From Eggerthellaceae bacterium (GTDB lineage: Bacteria > Actinomycetota > Coriobacteriia > Coriobacteriales > Eggerthellaceae): DNA of 11,436 nucleotides. Both the position numbers and the translations under genes were made by a program. The notes under the pieces were generated by a model. The model was not told the origin of the DNA. It saw nothing but the letters and a program-made list of their open reading frames with translations, and did no database searches. The stretch is from contig DMNP01000091.1 of NCBI GenBank assembly GCA_003452695.1, positions 1 through 11,436 of the forward strand, in the 5' to 3' direction. Shown piece by piece: positions 6,349-11,436 of the stretch (positions within the stretch are counted from its first letter, which is position 1; every line of letters begins with the position of its first letter).

Positions 6349-6383
6349 ATCCTACAAACAAGCGTTGCTTGTTTGTAGGATAT
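6347..6383. repeat. 37-bp palindrome over the start of the XRE operon
   Basis: The 17-base arms at 6347-6363 (ATATCCTACAAACAAGC) and 6367-6383 are perfectly complementary around GTT. On the minus strand the last arm contains the TAGGA ribosome site and the first two bases of the ATG at 6348. The RNA hairpin would therefore hide the translation start. As DNA it is also a strong candidate operator. No T-run follows on either side, so a terminator role is unlikely. Confidence 0.75.
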
Positions 6384-6501
6384 TGACTGTAAACGCAGGT
6401 ATGCTTGTTTCACGCGGTCCAAGGGACGGCGTCGCCCCTGTGAACCGAGGTCGGCATGTGGCCCGTTTCACGGCTTCGGGAGGCATCTGTAGACGAAAAG
6501 T
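6384..6501. other. Divergent intergenic spacer
   Basis: This is the GC-rich spacer between the XRE operon and the methylase promoter. It has small potential stems such as GGGACG with CGCCCC around 6422-6437, but no open frame or clear promoter facing the XRE operon. Confidence 0.35.
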
Positions 6502-6530
6502 TTGCACGCGAGTTATCTGTAATCTATGAT
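6502..6530 (+). promoter_or_regulatory. Promoter of the HTH-Dam gene
   Basis: TTGCAC (6502-6507) and TATGAT (6525-6530) are 17 bases apart, giving a good vegetative promoter with a start near 6537 and a leader of about 33 bases to the ATG at 6570. AGGGTG (6559-6564) is the likely, rather weak, ribosome site. Confidence 0.65.
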
Positions 6531-6558
6531 GTGAATTATGTTCGATATTACAGATAAC
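6512..6558. promoter_or_regulatory. 12-bp inverted-repeat operator enclosing the Dam promoter
   Basis: GTTATCTGTAAT (6512-6523) and ATTACAGATAAC (6547-6558) are perfect inverted copies with centres 35 bases apart. The left arm fills the -35/-10 spacer, and the right arm lies just after the start site and reaches the ribosome site. A protein bound here would block transcription. The obvious candidates are the methylase's own N-terminal helix-turn-helix or the neighbouring XRE protein. Confidence 0.7.
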
Positions 6559-6569
6559 AGGGTGTTGTC

Positions 6570-7545
6570 ATGACGCGCCGGAAGGTTGACCAGAGGCTAG
6601 TCGACCGTGCTCTGGACATGCGAGACGAGGGTCGCCCCGTCGTCGAGATACTCGACGAGACGGGGTTGAGCCAAGGCACCTACTACGCTTACCTCCACGA
6701 GCGCGAGAGCGCCGTAGAGCAAGCGTACGTTACACAATCGATAGCGCCGATGCTCACGTGGCCCGGCTCGAAGCGCAACGAGCTCGACGAGCTGCTGCCG
6801 TTCGTGCCGGAATACACGGGACGATATGTTGAGCCGTTCCTCGGCGGCGGCGCGATGTTCTTCGCGTTGAAGCCCGACAGCGCGCTGCTGTCGGACGCGT
6901 CGCCCGAGCTCGTGTCGTTCTACGGCGCGGTGCGCGATCGCTGCCACCTGCTGCACGGCGAGCTCGCCGCCATGGAGGCCGAGTACGCGGCGGCAGACGA
7001 AGAGGGCAAGCGGGCGCTCTACGGGCATGCGCGCGACGTGCTCAACGGGGCGATCGCGGGCGGTCGCGGGCGGACCGTCCGTCGAGGCCGCGTTCTTCGC
7101 CGTCAACAAGACCAGTTACAGCGGGCTCGTGCGCCGCAACGGCCGCGGCGAGTACAACGTGCCGTGGGGCCGCGGGAAGGCGTTCCACGCCGACGACGTG
7201 ACTGCCGTGCACGCCCGGGCGCTGAGGAATGCGGAACTGGCGTGTTGCGACTTCGAGGAATCGCTCATGCGGTGCACGGCCGACGACTTCGCGTTCCTGG
7301 ACCCGCCATACGACAGCGAGTTCGCCGATTACGGGACCGTGTTCGGCGAGGAGGGGCACCGCAGGCTCGCAGAGGTGTTCCATTCGTTGCCGTGCCCGGC
7401 GCTCATGGTGGTCGGGAGGACGGCGCTGACGCTGGAACTGTACGGTGCCGAGATAGTTGGCGAGTACGTGCGGCACTACAACGTCAACGTGAGGGGACGC
7501 GTGTCGAGCTCGAATGTGCATCTGATCGTGGGGCGCCTGCTTTAA
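6570..7545 (+). pseudogene. Dam-type DNA adenine methyltransferase with N-terminal HTH, one frameshift
   Basis: With one base removed this gene codes for about 324 residues, longer than a usual Dam (about 270-280), because of an N-terminal helix-turn-helix at about residues 20-45 (VVEILDETGLSQGTYYAYLHE). The methyltransferase follows: motif X-like MLTWPGSKRNEL (61-72), the SAM-binding motif I EPFLGGGAMFF (88-98), and the catalytic DPPY at 7300-7311. The family transfers a methyl group to N6 of adenine, classically in GATC; the target here is unknown. The frame changes at GGG 7068-7070. Reading GG restores GGRGGPSVEAAFFAVNKTSYSG. Both halves are otherwise well conserved, so the lesion is recent, a homopolymer sequencing error, or a switchable G-tract, although three G is short for that. 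Downstream it converges on AbiEii with a 29-base gap. Confidence 0.85.
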
Positions 7546-7574
7546 TGGCAGTCAACAAAACGATACATTGCCGG

Positions 7575-8378
7575 TCATGCTTCGAAATGCCGTAGGATTC
7601 CTGATACGACCTTGTCTACGTTCGCTCCAAGCCAGTTGTTGCGCGCGTTGGCAAGATTATTGCGGAATCGGCGGTCGTTGAGCACTCGGGAAAGGCGTGC
7701 GAAAGCGTCTTGCGAGTTGTTCTCGCGCATGTCGCCGGCATCATATACCAGCAAGCGCATCGCTTGGCCCAGGGCGTTCTCATCCACCCCCTCGCGGCAT
7801 AACAGGTAGTACACGTCGAACACGTCTTTGAATCGCGTTGAGACCGCGCCGATGCGCATGAGGGAGCGGAGCTTCTCTGCGCAGATTTGCTCCTTGCCGT
7901 TCGCCATGAGCGCGATGCCCTCGTCCTGGAGCGCCGTGTCGAACCAAAGCTCCTGCTGCTCAAGCGGCAGCTTGTCATGGACTCCCAGGTCGAGCTTGGC
8001 GTCCATGCTCGTGCCGGAGCCGTCCGTGATGCGCAGGTGCACGCGCTTTCCGTGGTAGTCCTGGTGCTCGAGGTCCTCTATGGGACCTGCGATCTCGAGC
8101 TTTACATCCACGTCGGATGGGCAGAGCGCGTGGATGAAGGATCGGATCGCCTCGTCGGTCATCGGGTAGCGCACGAAGTCGAGGTCGAGGTCCCGCGTGG
8201 CGCGCCTCTTGTCTCCAGATATCTGCTGCATAACCACGCCGCCCTTTACGGTCACGTGGTCCGCCATGCGCGAGGCCGAGATCAATGAGAGAACTACGTC
8301 CCTGCACGTCCTTGCCGTGGCGTTTTGGAAATCGAGCCCATCGTCTATGTACGCGTCGCGGATTTCCCGGAGGTCCAT
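7575..8378 (-). CDS. abiEii: AbiEii-type nucleotidyltransferase toxin
   Basis: This 267-residue protein belongs to the AbiEii/AbiGii (MenT-like) nucleotidyltransferase toxins, the toxic half of type IV AbiE systems that stop growth of infected cells. The fold's signatures are visible: KGG at 45-47, TRDLDLD at 61-67 with the metal-binding Asp pair, a further Asp in MDAKLDLG (125-132), EKLRSL at 168-173, and RFKDVFDVYYLL at 182-193. These last two are diagnostic for the family. The length is normal and nothing is missing. The ATG follows the antitoxin stop directly (TGAATG), so translation is coupled and the antitoxin is made first. Family members of known activity modify tRNA with nucleotides; the substrate of this one cannot be told from sequence. 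Confidence 0.9.
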   Translation of the reverse strand: MDLREIRDAYIDDGLDFQNATARTCRDVVLSLISASRMADHVTVKGGVVMQQISGDKRRATRDLDLDFVRYPMTDEAIRSFIHALCPSDVDVKLEIAGPIEDLEHQDYHGKRVHLRITDGSGTSMDAKLDLGVHDKLPLEQQELWFDTALQDEGIALMANGKEQICAEKLRSLMRIGAVSTRFKDVFDVYYLLCREGVDENALGQAMRLLVYDAGDMRENNSQDAFARLSRVLNDRRFRNNLANARNNWLGANVDKVVSGILRHFEA

Positions 8379-8921
8379 TCACAGCACCTCTCTTTGCATC
8401 ATGTCGAATAGGCTGTCGGCCCGCTTGTACAGGGCCATGCAGTCCTCGACTTCGCGCATGTCCAAGCCGTCTACGATCTTGCGATACGAGGCGATGAGCT
8501 CCTTGTAGTAGTCGAGCGGAAGCGTCCCCGCGTTCCTAAGAAGCTCGACGAGCATGCGCTCGAGGGTGAACGTGCGGATGGCCGAACCTTCCCCGCCCGT
8601 AGTTTCTACCCCGGCGGACATCAGGCCTGGCTCCATGAAGTATTGCCTGATCCGGGTATCGCGGATGCGCGTGGAGTTGCGCGGCGTGGCCACGTGCACC
8701 AGATCGGGGACGACGTCGGTCAACCCGTGCAGGTAGAAGGCGGAGTCCATGGTGAGCACCGCCTGCGGCCAGAGCGCGCAAGCCACGGCGTTGGGGTCGG
8801 GGTGCCTCTCGTCGGAGTAGAGCCCGCGGGCGATCTTGCAAACAGCGCCGGACTTTACCGCCTTGCCGATCTGGTAGGCGGATCCGTACCGCCTGAGCAT
8901 GTCGTCGTATCCGTAGAGCAT
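8379..8921 (-). CDS. abiEi: AbiEi-type antitoxin and autorepressor
   Basis: This 180-residue protein has an N-terminal winged helix at about residues 1-40 (the YGSAYQIGKAVKSGAVCKIARGLY segment is the classic G-x-L-x-K-I-x-x-G-x-Y pattern) and a C-terminal antitoxin domain. AbiEi proteins bind inverted repeats in their own promoter and neutralise AbiEii without forming a stable complex. Its position first in the pair and the long palindrome just upstream agree with that scheme. The gene is full length for the shorter AbiEi_4-like group. The start at 8921 has only a weak ribosome site, but no better start is present. Confidence 0.87.
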   Translation of the reverse strand: MLYGYDDMLRRYGSAYQIGKAVKSGAVCKIARGLYSDERHPDPNAVACALWPQAVLTMDSAFYLHGLTDVVPDLVHVATPRNSTRIRDTRIRQYFMEPGLMSAGVETTGGEGSAIRTFTLERMLVELLRNAGTLPLDYYKELIASYRKIVDGLDMREVEDCMALYKRADSLFDMMQREVL

Positions 8922-8940
8922 CGTTGATTACCAATGATAG

Positions 8941-8967
8941 ATTATACTAAACGCTCACACAATTCAA
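8941..8967 (-). promoter_or_regulatory. Promoter of the AbiE operon
   Basis: On the minus strand a perfect -10 box TATAAT (8946-8941) lies about 20 bases before the antitoxin ATG. The best -35 is TTGAAT (8967-8962) with a short 15-base spacer. The -10 box is inside one arm of the palindrome, so bound repressor would cover it. Confidence 0.5.
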
Positions 8968-8990
8968 TATGATGTGAGCGTTTAGTATAA
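8942..8990. promoter_or_regulatory. 18-bp palindromic operator of the AbiE pair
   Basis: TTATACTAAACGCTCACA (8942-8959) is repeated in perfect inverted form at 8973-8990 with a 13-base centre. AbiEi antitoxins are known to repress their own promoter by binding inverted repeats. This site overlaps the predicted -10 box and is the natural target. TATAAA on the + strand at the other end (8986-8991) leaves room for divergent transcription. Confidence 0.75.
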
Positions 8991-8992
8991 AT

Positions 8993-9277
8993 ATGCAAAT
9001 ACAAGGCATGCTTTATCTTTTTCTCTTTACGCAAACATACGCAATTCTGCTTATCGTCTTGCATGATTTGGCGTCGAGTATCCCACGCTATCGTCGTCGG
9101 CGACCTGCTCGCCGTCTGGGTGTTCGAGGACCCGAAGCACCCGCGCTACCTCATCGACGGACTCGAGGGCCCAGAACGCCCGTGGGCACGTTCGAGAAGG
9201 AAGTGGGCGCGGTGACGTTTAGGGACGGGACGTTGCTGATCGCGACCCGGGAGTACGTGGAGGCGCATGGGAAATAG
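8993..9277 (+). pseudogene. First degenerate copy of a small duplicated gene, with chimeric open frame
   Basis: The DNA from about 9087 to the stop at 9275-9277 matches the gene at 10199-10476. Frame one gives IVVGDLLAVWVFED then KHPRYLIDG. After a missing base near 9170 another frame gives GTFEKEVGAVTFRDG and LLIATREYVEAHGK. The true 5' end is lost and replaced by AT-rich DNA next to the AbiE operator. A 94-codon frame from the ATG at 8993 runs through to the same stop. It joins a hydrophobic start (LYLFLFTQTYAILLIVL) to an out-of-frame Arg-rich middle and the genuine C-terminal end. It could be annotated as a gene but looks like an accident of the junction. The function of the family is unknown. 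Confidence 0.65.
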
Positions 9278-9343
9278 CATCCCCGATACGTGTCTACCAG
9301 CGGTAAAATGGGATGCGTTCAGTTCAAGCCGGAAGGAAAGACC

Positions 9344-10186
9344 ATGAAGCTCGTCAATTTCGCGTGCCCCGGCTGCGGCGCGCAACTCGAAGTGGACGTC
9401 GATCTGAAGCAGGCGACGTGCCCGTATTGCAACAAGACGTTCCCCGTCGATGACGAGGTTCAGCGTTTTGAGATGCAAGGTGCTGCGCAGGCGGGCTACG
9501 AGTTCGAGAAGGGTCGCCAGCAGGCCCAGGCCGAGTTCGCGGCACAGCAGCAGCCCCAGCAGGTGTACGTGAACGTGCAGCCTGCGCAGCCGCCCAAGAA
9601 GCGCAAGACATGGCTGTGGGTGCTGGGATGGATCTTCATATTCCCCATCCCGCTGACGCTGATCATGCTCAACAACGAGACCGTGAAGCAGAAGCTGAAG
9701 CCGCCGGTCCGTTACGGCATCATCGTTGCAGGCTGGCTCCTGTACTTAGCGATAGGCTTCGGCTACGGCGGCAGCGGAAGCAACCAGAGCGGGAAAACCA
9801 ACACGGGTTCCAGCAGCGCTGCCGTGACAGCGGTGCAGTCGTCGTCGGCGTCTGCGTCCGCGTCCGCCAACGCAATCGAGCTCGTGGCGGGCCAACAGGG
9901 ACAGTACGGCCGCGAGGTCACCATGAGCGAGGGCACGGACATGGAGGAGAAGTTCTTCGCGTATTATGTGCCTGCGGGAACCTACGACGTGAAGAACCTG
10001 GACTCGCGCCCAACGCAGGTGAGCGTCTACGAGGGCTTCAAGAAGGGCGACAACGGATATGACGAGTACACGGCCACTGGCGACATCGTCGTGATCAAGG
10101 CAGGTGAAACCGGTACCGTGAACGTGCCCGATGGATGGTTCATCGAAATCCACGAGCCTGCGCATATCGCGTTGACCGCGAAGTAG
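9344..10186 (+). CDS. Zinc-ribbon membrane protein
   Basis: This 280-residue protein starts at 9344, just after GGAAGGAAAG (9331-9340). An in-frame upstream start at 9290 has no ribosome site and would add 18 odd residues. The N-terminus is a zinc ribbon with CPGCG and CPYC (Cys 8, 11, 26, 29). A Gln/Ala-rich linker and PPKKRK (83-88) lead to two hydrophobic segments, about 90-109 and 124-142. A Gly/Ser/Ala-rich linker (142-175) and a beta-rich C-terminal domain (176-280; YYVPAGTYDVKNLD, then GETGTVNVPDGWFIEIHE) follow. The whole is typical of membrane proteins with a cytoplasmic zinc ribbon and a small sensory or binding domain. Topology is ambiguous because both flanks of the first segment are basic. 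A TAAAAT at 9304-9309 is a possible -10 box without a clear -35. The two degenerate copies of the small gene flank it. I do not recognise a specific function. Confidence 0.8.
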   Translation: MKLVNFACPGCGAQLEVDVDLKQATCPYCNKTFPVDDEVQRFEMQGAAQAGYEFEKGRQQAQAEFAAQQQPQQVYVNVQPAQPPKKRKTWLWVLGWIFIFPIPLTLIMLNNETVKQKLKPPVRYGIIVAGWLLYLAIGFGYGGSGSNQSGKTNTGSSSAAVTAVQSSSASASASANAIELVAGQQGQYGREVTMSEGTDMEEKFFAYYVPAGTYDVKNLDSRPTQVSVYEGFKKGDNGYDEYTATGDIVVIKAGETGTVNVPDGWFIEIHEPAHIALTAK

Positions 10187-10198
10187 CGAAGTTTACGC

Positions 10199-10476
10199 AT
10201 GCAATACGCGTTCCATTTCGGACCCGACGGCATCCAACCTGTAGAGGGCCTGGGCGAGCCCACACGTCCCGTCATCGTCGGCGACCTGCTGGCGCTCTGG
10301 GCGTTCGAGGACCTGCACACCCCAGGTATCTGATCGACGGCATGGAGGGCCCCAGGACGCCCATGGGCACGTTCGAGAAGGAAGTGGGCGCTGTCACGTA
10401 CCGGGATGGCGTCTTGCTGATAGCGACGAAGGAATACGTCGAGGCGCACCGCGGAGGACAGGCGAGTGTCGGATAG
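10199..10476 (+). pseudogene. Second copy of the small duplicated gene, frameshifted
   Basis: The frame from ATG 10199 (MQYAFHFGPDGIQPVEGLGE, then PVIVGDLLALWAFEDL) stops at 10331-10333. The adjacent frame continues with HPRYLIDGMEGPRTPMGTF, then EVGAVTYRDGVLLIATKEYVEAH, to a stop at 10474-10476. One base is missing near 10313-10318: CTGCACACCCC where CTGCAGCACCCC would restore Leu-Gln-His-Pro. Repaired, the protein has about 92 residues, soluble, with no known motif. Copy one at 9087-9277 is intact exactly where this copy is broken, and the reverse. It begins 12 bases after the zinc-ribbon gene and overlaps the longer of two possible SprT starts, so the three form one operon. Confidence 0.65.
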
Positions 10477-10489
10477 GGGAAGGCCGGTT

Positions 10490-11110
10490 ATGGCATACGA
10501 AGAAGAGAAGAAGATGCTGCACGTCGCGTACGACGCGCTGAACGGGTGCTGCTTCGGGGGCGAGCTGCAAAAGCCGGCGCTGTGCGTCGGCGATGACACT
10601 GTGATGCCGCACGGGGTGTTCGCGCACTATTCGCCCGATATCCCGATGTGGGTGCTGCCGCATGCCATGAAAGACGCGGTCGAGAGCGGGGACTGCGGCG
10701 AGGTCGACCCCGAGACGGGCCTGCTGACGGGCATCCAGCTTGCCGCAGGAGACTGCATATGCCTCAACGCGGACGCGCTGCCGACTGGAACCCGCGGCGG
10801 TAAGCCGCGGTTCTACTGGATGTGCGAGGAGCTGCTGCACGAGATGGTGCACCAGCACTGCCAGGTGAACGGCATCGACGAGTGCGACCCCGAGACGCAA
10901 TGGCACAACGAGAGGTTCCGCGACGAGGCGGAGGCGCACGGGCTGCGGTCGTCGTTCTTCGAGGACATGAACGGATGGCAGCGCACGGAGTTCGCCGACG
11001 AGACCGTCGCCGAATTGTATGCCGCGCTGCCGGCCGACTTGCGCAAGGCGCTGCTGAACAAGAAGATGCGCGAGTACCATGTCAACCGCGGCGCCGTGTT
11101 CGCCGACTGA
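10490..11110 (+). CDS. SprT-like zinc metalloprotease
   Basis: This 206-residue protein carries the SprT/Spartan-like metalloprotease core. An N-terminal helix and FGGELQKP (22-29) give the family's opening. The zinc site HEMVH is at 117-121 (in EELLHEMVHQHC), and the third ligand is probably His139 in WHNERFRDEAEAHGL. Spartan-like enzymes cleave DNA-protein crosslinks, but the bacterial SprT-like group in mobile DNA is functionally open. I prefer the ATG at 10490, six bases after AGGGGAAGG (10475-10483). An in-frame GTG at 10466 with GGAGG (10453-10457) eight bases upstream is also usable and would add eight residues while overlapping the preceding gene. The gene is intact and ends the operon before the terminator at 11197. 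Confidence 0.85.
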   Translation: MAYEEEKKMLHVAYDALNGCCFGGELQKPALCVGDDTVMPHGVFAHYSPDIPMWVLPHAMKDAVESGDCGEVDPETGLLTGIQLAAGDCICLNADALPTGTRGGKPRFYWMCEELLHEMVHQHCQVNGIDECDPETQWHNERFRDEAEAHGLRSSFFEDMNGWQRTEFADETVAELYAALPADLRKALLNKKMREYHVNRGAVFAD

Positions 11111-11196
11111 CGCGTCCCAGAAAGCGCATGTGGGGCCTTCAGACGCCCGTGGAGGCGCGCATGGCGCCATGAGCGGGCATCGATGGCTGGAAAAAG

Positions 11197-11224
11197 AAAC
11201 CCGACCCTTCGCGGGCCGGGTTTT
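11197..11224 (+). terminator. Intrinsic terminator of the zinc-ribbon/SprT operon
   Basis: AAACCCG-A-CCC (11197-11207) and GGG-C-CGGGTTT (11213-11223) form a stem with one internal mismatch and the loop TTCGC. It is followed by TTTT and preceded by an A-run, the usual form of a Rho-independent terminator. It lies about 90 bases after the SprT stop. Confidence 0.8.
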
Positions 11225-11436
11225 CATATTTGGGGTGAGTTCGGAGCGGATTGTGATGCGTAATGTGATGCGAGAGGGGGTATCGAATGCGTGTTACAGC
11301 GATGCGGGCAGCACCATATGGAGCCTTCTCAAAGCCCCCATATGATAACTTCAGAATTGAAGCACGGGGAACTTTCAAGGCGTTTTTACGGGGCTTGAAC
11401 TGGCCTTACTCTCGGGTTATAGGCCAAAACGTGTTG
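11225..11436. other. No gene recognised at the right edge
   Basis: Short frames on both strands have no ribosome site or recognisable translation. An imperfect inverted repeat, CATATGG near 11318 and CCATATG near 11338, encloses a 15-16-base centre. The last 60 bases could be the start of the next functional region, but nothing can be assigned. Confidence 0.4.

Noticed and set aside
11079..11345. 88-codon frame running over the terminator
   Set aside because: It overlaps the SprT 3' end and reads through a strong intrinsic terminator, with no ribosome site.

Overview
The window is high-GC bacterial DNA with a lower-GC insert of roughly 50% GC by eye at about 1.7-4.1 kb. Codon use, the strong preference for ATG starts with AGGAGG-type ribosome sites, and the gene families suggest a host-associated actinobacterium of the Coriobacteriia type (Eggerthella/Collinsella relatives). 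This placement is an inference from style, not from a marker gene. There is no rRNA, tRNA or housekeeping gene. The whole window reads as an accessory defence or mobile island in which several genes are broken.

Layout from left to right. 1-461: no convincing gene, then a promoter and a small inverted repeat. 462-1673: an intact AAA ATPase of the AAA_14/DUF4143 family. 1690-3875: a lower-GC gene 16 bases downstream, coding for an HSDR_N nuclease-like domain fused to a NACHT NTPase (bacterial NLR-like defence architecture) but split over three reading frames. 3876-4263: intergenic, ending in two large tandem hairpins. 4264-4611 (-): an unrecognised small protein with a possible helix-turn-helix. 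4676-4906: hairpins and a 23-bp tandem repeat that abuts a C-terminal remnant of a DNA adenine methylase (4903-5130). 5188-6348 (-): an XRE-type regulator behind a broken unrecognised gene whose start lies inside a 37-bp palindrome. 6502-7545: a Dam-type methyltransferase with an N-terminal helix-turn-helix, one frameshift, and a promoter enclosed by a 12-bp inverted repeat. 7575-8921 (-): an intact AbiEi/AbiEii (type IV) toxin-antitoxin pair under an 18-bp palindromic operator. 9087-11110: two degenerate copies of one small gene alternating with an intact zinc-ribbon membrane protein and an intact SprT-like metalloprotease, closed by a terminator at 11197-11224.

The working units appear to be the AAA/DUF4143 ATPase, the XRE regulator, the AbiE pair, the zinc-ribbon protein and the SprT protease. 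The NACHT gene, the HTH-Dam gene, the gene upstream of XRE and both copies of the small duplicated gene carry frameshifts or stops, each explained by one or two single-base changes. Whether these are true decay, phase-variation states or assembly errors cannot be settled from the sequence alone. The most distinctive observations are the HTH-Dam fusion with its own palindromic control region, the HSDR_N-NACHT gene, the 23-bp repeat at the edge of the methylase remnant, and the paired hairpins.
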